Notes: a model not told the origin generated them from the letters alone. Positions 22,846 to 34,849 are shown, counted from the stretch's first letter. The stretch is DNA of 64,000 bases from Ariolimax columbianus (GCA_036924085.1 JAVGWX010000002.1:159635577-159699576); one strand, 5' to 3'. Numbers and translations are program-made.

Positions 22846-23735
22846 ACATGAAATGTTTGAACAGTCTCAGTGACAGACCAGCAAACAATTTCAATCAGAA
22901 AGGTACTCACGATCAGCTGGTTGGACCAACCCATGTGACTAACAAAAAGACCAAACATACACACTGAGAATAACAGCAAATCTGTTTGCCGTACTATTTA
23001 CGGTTGATATTTTAGAGGATTAAATAGGTCAGACAACTCCAATCAGGCAAACCAAATATCAATGACATTCTAAACAATGCTGTGATTTTCATTCAAAAAG
23101 TTCCGGCATCTTTGTGACAGTTTCCGTATAGACAGTCTAAATATGTCCTCCACGTCCAAGTTCTTGGAACAGTTGGCATATGTATTATTTAGATTGGTGT
23201 AGATTTGACTGAAACTGCTTTTTTTTTTTTGTATTGGTGTATGTGTGCTAAAATTATTCTAATTAGTAATTTTAGCAAATTGTAATGTTTATACACTTTA
23301 ACCAAAATACACTTTAAATAAAAGTTAATTTTTTTTTACATATTTTGTATTCATGTTTATCCTATTTATTTAAAAAAGTCACGTTTAATGTTATAACGCA
23401 GGCTATTTTACGTTGGAGCAGAGCGTATTTTAATACTAACACACAAAATTGTTACTCTTAACTAAAGTTAATTTAGATACCAGGAGAAGTTCAATGTAAT
23501 TATAAAAGATGTTACTGACAAATATAACATTATAATTCAGGATTTATCCAAACATAAAACTATTAATTTGATACATGTTGATGCTCCCTGTCTTGTCAAT
23601 TCAATGCCGTCTTCAGATTAATCACGGCATTAAACAAATGGAAATGCTCTCACGGAAATCAATACTGCAACAGTCAATGGTTTGATTCGATCAGATGAGA
23701 TCAGAAGCCATCACTAGATCGATGATCTGATCTCC
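22846..23735. other. AT-rich unique sequence
   Basis: Strongly AT-rich with poly-T near 23219. No gene, repeat family or RNA seen. Confidence 0.45.
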
Positions 23736-23739
23736 AGCT

Positions 23740-23995
23740 TGTCCTTGATTGTACAATCGAACAGAACTGTTCTTGTTTATCTCCTTCAGTGTTGTTTTTC
23801 TGTGGCACGTTGTCCTGTACTGCTCCATTCTGTGTGGTTTTCAGTCAAGTATCATGTCTGTAGATATAACCCCAAATATTTGATCCCCTCATACTGTACT
23901 GATTCAATAATTCTTTGTTCATCCGTGACGTACCTAAGACCTCCTTATATATTCTTTTTTGTTCCAACAAATGGGCATATTCTTTTAGATTGAGA
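23740..23995 (-). pseudogene. possible LINE RT-thumb scrap
   Basis: On the minus strand, near 23945-23865, a frame reads YVTDEQRIIESVQYEGIKYL followed by GLYLQ. The IKYLG block is the thumb motif (usually F-K-Y-L-G) of non-LTR reverse transcriptases, and the preceding residues fit an RT. Stops and shifts surround it. The plus-strand 84-codon frame here is the antisense of this. Confidence 0.4.
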
Positions 23996-24139
23996 TATTT
24001 CATTGGTCATAATTCTTTGCAATTAATTGTATCGTCCAACGTCATATAGTAAAGGCAAGTGTACATTGTAGTTGTTTACTGTCATTGTTTATTTGTGTTG
24101 TAAGTTAGTTGTTTAAATATCAGTAGTTATAAAGCGTGT

Positions 24140-24505
24140 CACTAACGTAGTAATACGTCAGAGAGTTGAAGACGCTATTGGTCCTTCTGAAGATCTGTTC
24201 ACAGCTATCAAAAGACGAATGATGGCCTGGTACGGGCACGTCGCGAGGTCCAACGGAATTATCAACTCGATACTCTTTGGTTCCGTACCGGGACAGAGAG
24301 GGCGAGGACGTCCAAGGAAGAGATGGGTGGGCAACATCACTGAGTGGTCAGGCCTTCGTCCCGGTGAGATAAGTCAGGCGGCGACAGACAGAGAGGGATG
24401 GCGTTGGATTTTGGGAGTGTCTTCATGTGTGCCCCAACGACCTGATCGGTTACGGGATGAACTGAACTGATCAAGCTTTGGTTAAAGCATCTTTCATCTT
24501 TCATG
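24140..24505 (+). pseudogene. LINE C-terminal tail (EN-RT element)
   Basis: The plus frame from about 24219 reads MMAWYGHVARSNG, then PGQRGRGRPRKRW, then WSGL. W-Y-G-H-V-x-R followed by G-x-R-G-R-P-R-K-R-W is the hallmark C-terminal end of RT ORFs in many animal LINEs. The element ends in CATCTTTCATCTTTCAT (about 24488-24504), a simple 3' tail. It is severely 5'-truncated and then abuts a 16-bp minisatellite. Confidence 0.78.
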
Positions 24506-24547
24506 TCCTCTTACAGATTTCTGCTATTCTGGTTTTGGCTTCGTTTG

Positions 24548-25015
24548 AACAATCTGTACTTCTCTCTGTCTGCACTTCTCTCTGTCTGTACTTCTCTCTG
24601 TCTGCAGTTCTCTCTGTCTGCACTTCTCTCTGTCTGCACTTCTCTCTGTCTGCAGTTCTCTCTGTCTGCACTTCTCTCTGTCTGTACTTCTCTCTGTCTG
24701 TACTTCTCTCTGTCTGCACTTCTCTCTGTCTGCACTTCTCTCTGTCTGTACTTCTCTCTGTCTGTACTTCTCTCTGTCTGCACTTCTCTCTGTCTGCACT
24801 TCTCTCTGTCTGTACTTCTCTCTGTCTGTACTTCTCTCTGTCTGCACTTCTCTCTGTCTGCACTTCTCTCTGTCTGTACTTCTCTCTGTCTGCACTTCTC
24901 TCTGTCTGCACTTCTCTCTGTCTGCACTTCTCTCTGTCTGTACTTCTCTCTGTCTGCACTTCTCTCTGTCTGCAGTTCTCTCTGTCTGCAGTTCTATCTG
25001 TTTTTAGTTGTCTAT
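24548..25015. repeat. 16-bp minisatellite (CTTCTCTCTGTCTGCA)
   Basis: About 28 units of 16 bp differing mainly at two positions (CTGCACTT, CTGTACTT, CTGCAGTT). It decays gradually to 25335 into CTGTAGTT/CTGTAATT-rich sequence, so the old edge is on the right. Because 16 is not a multiple of three and the unit lacks stops in all frames, six frames remain open. Confidence 0.92.
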
Positions 25016-25974
25016 GTCAGTAGATCTCTCTGTCTGTAGTTCTTTCTGGCTGTAGTTCTCTCTGTAGTTCTCTCTGTCTGTAATTGTGCCAGGCTGTAGC
25101 TCTCTATGTCTAGTTTCTCCCAGTCTGTAATTCTGTCAAGCTGTAGTTCTCCCTGTATGTAGTTTTGTCTGCAGTTCTACATGTCTGTAAGTCTTCCTAT
25201 CTGCAATGTTACCTGTCTGTAATTCTACCTGTTTGTAGTTCTGTCTATAGTTCTACCTGTCGATAATTCTACCTGTCTGTAGTTATGTACGTAGCTATGT
25301 CTGTAATTCTACCTGATTGTAATTATGTCTATAGTTATGTCTGCAACCGAAGCATCTGTACAACGCGTGAGAGAGATGATTTTAGCTGACAGGCGCGCAA
25401 CGATAGACAGTATAGCAACTGTAATAGGCTATTTGCATGGTTTAGCCAACAGCAGAATACATGCTTGATTGCATGTCCGGAACGTGTGCTCACGGCATGT
25501 ACACAGACAGTTTACTGACGAACACAAATTCAAATGAATTGGTCTGCCATTGCAGTCTCTCTGTTTGCATGCAAATGAAGGAGAAGACAAGCTTAGCAGC
25601 ATTGTTTTGGGGGACTAATGATGGGGGCATCACCATCAGCACGAATGATGGACTTCCAACCCGAATCAAAGAGGACATCAATGCAATTAGAACATCCTTC
25701 TTCATTTTCTGCCAAGAAATTCAAGGTCACGCAATCAGCAGGGAAGGTTATGCTTACGGTGTTTTGGGATTCTTGCGGAGCGTTGTTGACCATTTTTGAG
25801 AAGAGAGGTGACAATGTGAATGTTGTATCGTACTGTGAAGTTCTGCTGATGCTTCGGGGTACAACAAAGAAAACGTTCAGGCCTGCTTGGATAAGGAATA
25901 CTGATCCATCATGGCAATGCCAGACCAAGTACGGCTCCACTAACCCAGGAGAAAATGAACCAACTAGGGCAGCA

Positions 25975-26408
25975 ACTTATTGAACATCCACGTGACAGTC
26001 CCGACTTGAGCCTCATCAACTTCTTGAACATCCCCGTTACAGTCCCGACTTGAGGCTCAGCAACTTCTTGAACATCCACGTTACAGTCCCGACTTGAGCC
26101 TCAGCAACTTCTTGAACATCCACGTGACAGTCCCGACTTGAGGCTCAGCAACTTCTTGAACATCCCCGTTACAGTCCCGACTTGAGGCTCAGCAACTTCT
26201 TGAACATCCACGTGACAGTCCCGACTTGAGGCTCAGCAACTTCTTGAACATCCACGTGACAGTCCCGACTTGAGGCTCAGCAACTTCTTGAACATCCACG
26301 TGACAGTCCCGACTTGAGGCTCAGCAACTTCTTGAACATCCACGTTACAGTCCCGACTTGAGGCTCAGCAACTTCTTGAACATCCACGTTACAGTCCAGA
26401 CTTGAGCC
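25975..26408. repeat. 44-bp minisatellite seeded in mariner catalytic block
   Basis: Ten units of 44 bp with core GACAGTCCCGACTTGAGGCT. One unit encodes EHPRYSPDLSLSNF of the transposase. The first and last units match the flanking transposase best (GAGCCTCA versus the array-internal GAGGCTCA), which indicates outward-preserved edges and homogenised centre. 44 is not divisible by three. Confidence 0.92.
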
Positions 26409-26487
26409 TCAGCAATTTCAACCTGGTTGACGCACCAAAAACCTTCCTTTGCGGAAGACGTTTTGTGAATGTTGAAGAAGTGTAACA

Positions 26488-28304
26488 TGAGGTACACATT
26501 TTGCTGAGACAGTAGGTTAAAGACTTTCAGGCTGCAGGTTTTGCTGAGACAGTAGACTAAAGACTTTCAGGCTGCAGGTTTTGCTGAGACAGTAGGCTAA
26601 AGACTTCCAGGCTGCAGGTTTTGATGAGACAGTAGGCTAAAGACTTTCAGGCTGCAGGTTTTGATGAGACAGTAGGCTAAAGACTTTCAGTCTGAAGGTT
26701 TTGCTGAGACAGTAGGCTAAAAACTTCCAGGCTGCAGGTTTTGCTGAGACAGTAGGCTAAAGACTTCCAGGCTGCAGGTTTTGCTGAGATAGTAGGCTAA
26801 AGACTTTCAGGCTGCAGGTTTTGCTGAGACAGTAGGCTAAAGACTTTCAGGCTGCAGGTTTTGCTGAGATAGTAGGCTAAAGACTTCCAGGCTGCAGGTT
26901 TTGCTGAGACAGTAGACTAAAGACTTTCAGGCTGCAGGTTTTGCTGAGACAGTAGGCTAAAGACTTCCAGGCTGCAGGTTTTGCTGAGACAGTAGACTAA
27001 AGACTTTCAGGCTGCAGGTTTTGCTGAGACAGTAGACTAAAGACTTCCAGGCTGCAGGTTTTGCTGAGACAGTAGACTAAAGACTTTCAGGCTGCAGGTT
27101 TTGCTGAGACAGTAGACTAAAGACTTTCAGGCTGCAGGTTTTGCTGAGACAGTAGACTAAAGACTTCCAGGCTGCAGGTTTTGCTGAGACAGTAGACTAA
27201 AGACTTCCAGGCTGCAGGTTTTGCTGAGACAGTAGACTAAAGACTTCCAGGCTGCAGGTTTTGCTGAGACAGTAGACTAAAGACTTTCAGGCTGCAGGTT
27301 TTGCTGAGACAGTAGGCTAAAGACTTCCAGGCTGCAGGTTTTGCTGAGACAGTAGACTAAAGACTTCCAGGCTGCAGGTTTTGCTGAGACAGTAGGCTAA
27401 AGACTTCCAGGCTGCAGGTTTTGCTGAGACAGTAGACTAAAGACTTCCAGGCTGCAGGTTTTGCTGAGACAGTAGGCTAAAGACTTCCAGGCTGCAGGTT
27501 TTGCTGAGACAGTAGACTAAAGACTTCCAGGCTGCAGGTTTTGCTGAGACAGTAGACTAAAGACTTTCAGGCTGCAGGTTTTGCTGAGACAGTAAGCTAA
27601 AGACTTCCAGGCTGCAGGTTTTGCTGAGACAGTAGACTAAAGACTTTCAGGCTGCAGGTTTTGCTGAGATAGTAGGCTAAAGACTTTCAGGCTGCAGGTT
27701 TTGCTGAGACAGTAGACTAAAGACTTTCAGGCTGCAGGTTTTGCTGAGACAGTAGACTAAAGACTTCCAGGCTGCAGGTTTTGCTGAGACAGTAGACTAA
27801 AGACTTCCAGGCTGCAGGTTTTGCTGAGACAGTAGGCTAAAGACTTCCAGGCTGCAGGTTTTGCTGAGACAGTAGGCTAAAGACTTCCAGGCTGCAGGTT
27901 TTGCTGAGACAGTAGACTAAAGACTTCCAGGCTGCAGGTTTTGCTGAGACAGTAGGCTAAAGACTTCCAGGCTGCAGGTTTTGCTGAGACAGTAGGCTAA
28001 AGACTTTCAGGCTGCAGGTTTTGCTGAGACAGTAGACTAAAGACTTCCAGGCTGCAGGTTTTGCTGAGACAGTAGACTAAAGACTTCCAGGCTGCAGGTT
28101 TTGCTGAGACAGTAGACTAAAGACTTCCAGGCTGCAGGTTTTGCTGAGTCAGTAGACTAAAGACTTCCAGGCTGCAGGTTTTGCTGAGACAGTAGACTAA
28201 AGACTTCCAGGCTGCAGGTTTTGCTGAGTCAGTAGGCTAAAGACTTTCAGGCTGCAGGTTTTGCTGAGACAGTAGGCTAAAGACTTTCAGGCTGCAGGTT
28301 TTGG
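26488..28304. repeat. 40-bp minisatellite seeded in mariner C-terminal region
   Basis: About 45 units of 40 bp, TTGCTGAGACAGTAGACTAA then AGACTTYCAGGCTGCAGGTT, with exact periodicity (three units per 120 bp). The unit covers the transposase residues LLRQxxKDFQAAGF. Nearly all variation is at two sites (AGACTAA/AGGCTAA and CTTTCAG/CTTCCAG). No indels were seen, unusual for such a long array. Confidence 0.95.
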
Positions 28305-28499
28305 CGCCCCGATAAAGCTATGGGACCAATGTTGGTGCAATAATAAATTGTTTTCAAGCTCGTTTAATAATTTTGTCTAAAATGGTAATTTGTGACTTAT
28401 TTTCTGAATAGCGCTCGTACACTTATTTGCTTCTATTATATGTCACGTCAACACACGGGCAAAGAATAAACGTGAATATTGATATAAATATTTATAATT

Positions 28500-29325
28500 A
28501 TAATATGGATAAAATTAACCACTTAGCAAATGGCCAAGATGAAACCTTAAATGAACTCATGTTCACTGATGATCAAAGCATCTTCTAATACTACGGGGAT
28601 GACCTACAACATCGCGTCACTTCCGCCTGTCAAAGATATAACATGAAGATCAACATAGAAAAGACTGTCTATGACAAAAAACCCGAAATCAAGAGCAGCA
28701 ATGCTTCCACAGCGAACACAACAATGTCCAACAGGTTAGAGACTTCAAATACCTGGAAAGTTTTTCAACTGAGGATGGCAGAGTGGACAGAGAGAACATA
28801 TCATATTTAGAAGGCAACCAATGTCCACTACCACCTTGCGCCGATTCTAAAACATCCTGAAGTACAACTTTCAACAACGAGGAGGTTGATCAACACGCTT
28901 GTCATTCCTACTTTGTGTTACCAGTGTCAATCTGGGTCCTTATTGGAACGTCGCAAGAGTAGGATTCAGAGCTGTGAGATGCGCTGTGTGCGAAGTGTAG
29001 TTGGCAAGTCTATCCGATACCGTTTCCGAAACACCACGCCGAGGCAGATGTTAGGAACGAACACAGTAAATGCCTACATTGAAGCCCAACAAATCAAGTG
29101 GTCTGGCCACTTGGTTTGGATGTATTATGACCATTGAGCAGCAAGAGACTACCACATGCAAATATCAGGTCCTTGTGCAAGAGGCCGCCCTCGTCGCAGA
29201 TGGATGGAAGGTGTGTCTGAACACTCGGGAGGACGACCACACAAGCTTCTCACCTGGCCCAAACAGGAAATCTGCGACGCCGCATTAGGACAATAGGACA
29301 ACAACAACAAACAACAATTGATATA
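28500..29325 (+). pseudogene. LINE RT C-terminal remnant with (CAA)n tail
   Basis: Reading through shifts: ELMFTDDQSIF near 28550 (the RT FADD box, here FTDD), KINIEKT near 28650 (NxxKT motif), a YLG-like step near 28755, then CEMRCVRSVVGKSIRYRFRN (28972-29031) and IKWSGHLVWM. Near 29180-29270 in another frame comes RGRPRRRWMEGV and a 3' end with ACAACAACAACAAACAACAA. This is the C-terminal half of an EN-RT LINE, perhaps CR1/RTE-like. It lies about 200 bp upstream of the NPF coding exon, in the same orientation. Confidence 0.72.
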
Positions 29326-29521
29326 AAGAAAGATTGAAGTAAAAGCTGAATAGCAATGGTCATTGACAAACTGCTGAGATTGCTTTTGTTCTTTCGTAAA
29401 ACGTGGTTACATTTCTTTTGATTTTTACCACAGTAGTTACCATACAGAATAGTATCCGCTGGACAGTCTGCCATTTGGCGTCTTCAATTCTCAATGTTCG
29501 TGTGTCTGTTCTCTTCTTTAG

Positions 29522-29710
29522 ATCTCGCTAAAGAATGTATAAGTTAATGGCGGTCTTCCTTCTCGTGCTGTCGGTGGCCATCTTGGAGATCACGTGTTCG
29601 CCCCAGATGTTATCACCACCAGAGAGACCACAAGAGTTCAGAAATCCCAACGAACTGAGACACTACTTGAAGGAACTCAATGAGTACTATGCCATCATGG
29701 GACGACCCAG
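29522..29710 (+). CDS. NPF: neuropeptide F precursor, exon 1 (signal and most of NPF)
   Basis: First coding exon of a three-exon gene, CDS join(29535..29710,35236..35288,39427..39455), 85 residues. Residues 1-21 form a signal peptide (hydrophobic AVFLLVLSVAIL, cut near ITC-SP). Residues 22-60 are the mature peptide, about 39 aa, ending LRHYLKELNEYYAIMGRPRF; Gly61 supplies the C-terminal amide and Lys62-Arg63 the convertase site. The PP-x-RP, LR-YL, LNEYY and GRPRF pattern is that of molluscan NPF/NPY, a secreted ligand of NPY-type GPCRs controlling feeding and growth. ATG 29535 is the only start giving a signal peptide. A pyrimidine-rich tract and AG at 29520-29521 imply an acceptor, so a non-coding 5' exon lies upstream. 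Donor CAG|GTTAGT at 29711 splits the Arg59 codon (phase 2), the intron position known across the NPY family. Confidence 0.93.
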
Positions 29711-31624
29711 GTTAGTAACCTGTAATCTGTAACTTGTCATTTGTAACATGCAATCTATAACCTATAATTTGTAACCTGTATTTATAGCTGGATTCAGACA
29801 GATAGTGTGCCAGCTTCCAGGTAGTCAAAATCTGCTGGAATGCCGAAATGCCATTTGCTCTGCAATACTATGTTGGACCAATGGCTTTATATAGTCCGTC
29901 TCGCTATATTCGTGGGCTACCGATTAGACTTTTGTGGTCATTGGGCCAAGAGAACGTCTATTGCCAGGCATGCCCTAAGCCCATCTGTGTGTCCGTAACG
30001 TCGCATTCATGACTGACGGTCGCGCTTAGAAAGTCTTGCTGCAAAAGTTCAGATAGGTTACTGAATCTAGTATGGTTGCCAGATGGAAATATTCGAAAGT
30101 TGCCAAACAATTGAAAAAAGCTGTCAGAATTAGACCAACCAATTAAGGCATTTGTTTCTTGATGCAGTCCATTGAGCGATTAGTTCTTTGGAATTCTAGA
30201 TATAAGTGATGGGGCCGTGGCTTTCATTCCCTGTCTGGGCAGAAGCCATAAATATAAATGGTCCCTTCACTATCGCAGTAGTAAGCTCAGAGTAGGCGAC
30301 AGTGTGCAATGTGGATGTCGGGCTAAAAAGTTGTGAGTAGCACCCTGGCGGGCTTGCTATCCCCATCATGGCGAGGAGTCCCATAGAGGGCACACACTGG
30401 CAAGAAACCCGTATCTGTTGTGAATGAATTAATTTAATAAAATATATATTTAAATTTTCATCGATTAGCATTATGTTAATTTATATCAATGGGATAACAA
30501 AAAAAGCTCTACTTTGAAATTATAAGAAGAAAAAAATACACGAAAAATTGTAATATATACATGTATATATCCCAGTGGTACCTGGAATAAACAGAATAGA
30601 ATCACACTCACCTTCTAAGCATGTCGAAAATAGCAACTAAAAAGGGTTGTGCTTAAAGCTGACAACCTCCTAATGTAGAAAAATAAACATTGCAATTATA
30701 ATCCGGCACTGTAAAAGCTCGGATGCAAGATTTCTGTATAAAGACCAGTTGTGATTAAAACCTATGTTTCACGTTGGAGTAGAAAGGTGAGTGACGAATG
30801 GATTATTGGCACATCTTGAGGACAACTACTTTCTATTTCAGGTGCAACTTTACTTGTGGAAATAAAGAATATATTACTCGTAAATATTGTGCGTCATTTT
30901 TACATAAGGAAATAATGCACATATTATATTGTGTGAAATTATTTACAGACACAAAACACACAAATAAAAGGCATTAAAACAAGAAAATGTTTAGAAGAAA
31001 ACCTATATTTTTTGTAAAATCGCAACAACAAAAATGGCAGTTGTTTTTAAAAGTTCTCAAAATTATTTTTAAAAGGCCAATGTAAAACGCGGGGGAAAAA
31101 ATTGCCAAAGAGTATGAAAGGTTGACAAATTTCAGGAATTTGGCATCCAATTTGCCAATACGGCAAACCTGTTAGCTAGTTCTGGGTGCTTCTCTGCAGA
31201 CGGAAGGCTTAAACTGTGCAGCCAGAATATAGATCACAATAGAATGTCAGCCTAATCTGTTCTGTTATTATCTACTATTACAATCACGTGATACGTGCAG
31301 AATCCGGGGAGAAAGTGCTATGCCAACTGAGTCTTTCCAAGCATATTGTAAAAAGTTACTACGGAGAGTTTTTATAAAGGTGCTAGCATCGTTTCCGAAT
31401 ACTTACTGCGTTGTTCTGTGTTTTACACCTAAAGGGCCGATGCATCCGATTTGTAAAATTGAGTTCACGACAAGTAGGTGTACGGTCGTTAAGTTTGATG
31501 GATCTGAATAAATACAAGACATGTTTGGGCCATGCCACTAACCGTTTGACCATGCAATTCTCCACGAGTACAGGGTGTCTGTGCCTAACGCTACTGCACA
31601 CACAAACAGTACGGCCATGTTACC

Positions 31625-32880
31625 TGACAACATGGACACACTTACTCACACATCCCCACATGTAAGCACACACATACCCATACACATACCCACATACATA
31701 CCCACACACATACCCACATGTAACCACACACATCTCCACATACATACCCACACACATACCCACACACATACCCATACACATACCAACACACATACCCACA
31801 CACATACCCACACATTCCAACACACATACCCACACACATACCCACACGCACATACCCACACACATACCCACACACATACACACACACATACCCACACACA
31901 TACCCACACACATACCAACACACATACCCCCACACATATCCACACACATACCAATACACATACCCACACATACCCACATACATACCCACACACATACCCA
32001 CACACATGCCCACACACATACCCACACACATACCCACACACATACCCACACACATACCCACACACATACCAACACACATACCCACATACATACCCACACA
32101 CATAACCACACATACCAACACACATACCAACACACAAAACCACACATACAAACACACATAACCACACATACCAACACACATACCAACACACATACCAACA
32201 CACATACCAACACACATACCAACACACATACCCACACACATAACCACACATATACCAACACACATACCCACACACATAACCACACATACAAACACACATA
32301 ACCACACATACCAACACACATACCAACACACATAACCACACATACCAACACATATAAGCACAGATACCAACACACATACCAACACACATAACCACACATA
32401 CCAACACATATAACCACACATACCAACACACATACCAACACACATACCAACACACATACCCACACACATACCCACACATACCAACACACATAACCCGACA
32501 TACCAACACATATACCAACACACATACCAACACACATACCAACACACATACCCACACACATACCAACACACATAACCACACATACCAACACACATACCAA
32601 CACACATACCCCCACACATACCCACACATACCAACACACATAACCACACATACCAACACACATACCAACACACACAACCACACACAAACCCACACACATA
32701 ACCACACATACCAACACATACCAACACACAAAACCACACTTACCAACACACATACCAACACACATACCAATATACATAACCACACATACCCACACACATA
32801 ACCACACATACCAACACACATACCAACACACATACCAACACACATATCAACACACATGCCTACAAACATAACCAAACAAA
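31625..32880. repeat. CACACATACCCA / CACACATACCAA satellite
   Basis: About 1.25 kb of 12-bp-like units with CCCA, CCAA and AACCA variants, mixed with 10-bp forms. Three minus-strand frames of about 370-410 codons are open together, all Cys/Val/Met/Trp-Gly-rich, which is the expected shadow of TG-rich repeats. Left part is mostly ACCCACACACAT, right part mostly ACCAACACACAT. Confidence 0.92.
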
Positions 32881-34505
32881 ATCACCCACATAACCATACA
32901 TAACCACCCACATACCCACACACATAACCACACGCATACCAACACATATAACCACACACTCACCCAAACACACACCAATACCCATACACATACTCACACA
33001 TGTTCTCACACACATAACCACACAGACACCCACACACACACACCCATCCATACCCGCCTACAGAACCACACACACATATCTGCCGACACACACCCACACA
33101 CTCACCCCACCCATACCCACATAGATGTATACACCCACACCCATACCCAAACACATAACCACCCACATACCCACACACATAACCACTTACATACCCCAGA
33201 CACATAACCACTCACATACCCACACACATATCCACATATACACACCCACACACTCACCCCCACCCATACCCACATACATACCCACACCCATACCCAGGCA
33301 CATAACCACCCACATACCCACACACCCACATAGACCCCCCCACACACCCACACACACCCCTACACACCCCCACACACACCCCCACGCAGCCACACATACC
33401 CACACACACCCACACACACCCCCACACACACCCACACACACCCACACACCCACACACACCCCCACACATACACCCACCCACCCCCCACACCCCCACAAAC
33501 CCCCACACACATCCACACTGCCACACATATCCACACACCCTCACACACACCCCACACACACACCCACACACAGCCACACACCTCCACATACACCCCTACA
33601 CACCCCTACACACACCCCCACACACACCCCTACACACACCCCCACACAGCCACACATACCCACACACAGCCACACACATCCACACACATACACCCAGACC
33701 CACCCACCCGCACACACCCTCCCCCCCCTCTCACACATCCCTACAAAGCCACACAGACCCACACACAGCCACACACATCCACACACACCCACACATGCCC
33801 CTACACACACCCCCACACACACCCCACACAGCCACACATACCCACACACAGCCACACACCCCCACACACCCTCACACACCCCCCACACACCCCCACAAAC
33901 CCCCACACATACCCCCACACACACCCTCACACACCCCCACACACCCCCCCACACAGCCACACATACCCATACACAGCCTCACACCCCTACACACCCTCAC
34001 ACACCCCCACACACACACCCACACACACCCCCACAAACCCCCACACATACCCCCACACACACCCTCACACACCCCCACAAACCCCCACACATACCCCCAC
34101 ACACACACCCCCACAAACCCCCACACATACCCAAACACACACACACCCCCACACACACCCCCACACACACCCACACATACCCCCACACACACCCTCACAC
34201 ACCCCCACACCCCCCCCCCCCCACACAGCCACACATACCCATACACAGCCTCACACCCCTACACACCCTCACACACCCCCACACACACACCCACACACAC
34301 CCCCACAAACCCCCACACATACCCCCACACACACCCTCACACACCCCCACAAACCCCCCCCCCCCCCCACATACCCCCACACACACACCCCCACAAACCC
34401 CCAGACATACCCCCACACACACACACCCCCACACACCCCCACACACACCCCCACACACACACACCCCCACACATACCCCCACACACACCCTCACACACCC
34501 CCACG
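32881..34505. repeat. CACACACCCCCA-rich satellite
   Basis: About 1.6 kb of ACACACACCCCCAC units with increasing C content to the right, including C runs of 9-14. A block of ~270 bp around 33945-34110 recurs at about 34210-34350 (ACAGCCACACATACCCATAC then CACAGCCTCACACC), showing a longer segmental duplication inside the array. Open frames here, including one of 462 codons, are shadows. Confidence 0.92.
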
Positions 34506-34849
34506 TACTATAACGACGACAGTAGCCTAGACCACGCCCTCTAACCTGTCGTGGATGTTGAAGGAAACTTTGATTATTTAGATGTTGACCTGGTAGAGTG
34601 GGAGAGCTATCGCTTCTCTTAGCAAAAGTGCCAAGGTTTCTCCATTTTATCGACACGAGTCAGTTGACCAAACTATATTTAGGTACCTGGAGTAATGTTA
34701 ATGTGGAACGCAGAAGGACGCTGGCGACCACCACACAAAAAATGGGAGGCCTGGTTCAATGAATGCTCTCACACTTGATCCTTGACAGCAGTGTTTCTAA
34801 TTGGACTTCCTTTACTTTGACTTTATGTGAACTTGAACAAAGAAGAGAA

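Larger units (their letters stand above)
25350..28345 (+). pseudogene. mariner transposase pseudogene
   Basis: Mariner transposases cut and paste DNA with a DD(34)D catalytic triad. Here the C-terminal half of the catalytic domain is visible: KKFKVTQSAGKVMLTVFWD (25725-25785), YCEVLLMLR (25832-25858), then, after a frameshift, GILIHHGNARPSTAPLTQEK (25897-25956; the usual Asp of HDNARPH is Gly here), and EHPRDSPDLSLINF, whose PDL Asp is retained. That last block is the seed of the 44-bp array; the copy leaving the array continues NFNLVDAPKTFLCGRRF to VEEV. Next comes LLRQ-x-VKDFQAAGF, the seed of the 40-bp array, and after it AAGFGAPIKLWDQC ends the protein. The N-terminal half (25350-25640) has at least one stop and frameshifts. 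Dead beyond doubt. Confidence 0.82.
25340..28352 (+). mobile_element. mariner-like DNA transposon, swollen by two minisatellites
   Basis: Transposase-like sequence is recognisable from about 25350 to 28345 in the right order for a mariner: an N-terminal region with VREMILADRRATIDSIATVI, a central HPSSFSAKKFKVTQSAGKVM block, the NARPSTA block, the PDLSLSNF block, GRRFVNVEEV and a final AAGF...WDQC. About 2.2 kb of the 3 kb is two tandem arrays (25975-26405 and 26490-28303) inserted in the coding region. No terminal inverted repeats were found by eye. Confidence 0.8.

Noticed and set aside
24478..25039. Long Ser/Leu/Cys and Arg/Glu/Gln frames on both strands
   Set aside because: A 16-bp TCTCTGTCTGCACT-type minisatellite open in six frames; Arg/Glu-rich coiled-coil appearance is due to the repeat.
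25461..25983. Host genes from the overlapping frames of 112-121 codons
   Set aside because: The plus frame 25618-25983 matches the mariner transposase core; the others are out-of-frame or antisense readings of the same element.
26488..28304. CRISPR-like array (regular 40-bp repeats)
   Set aside because: There are no distinct spacers: the whole unit repeats. The seed is a mariner transposase in a eukaryotic genome.
31620..32875. Three Cys/Val/Gly/Met-rich frames of about 365-409 codons that could look like cysteine-rich secreted proteins
   Set aside because: They are the antisense of a CACACATACCMA satellite in all three frames together, within an NPF intron. No signal peptide or cysteine framework beyond the repeat period.
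33125..34513. 462-codon His/Pro/Thr-rich plus frame
   Set aside because: Translation of CA/C-rich satellite; overlapping frames on both strands are equally open.
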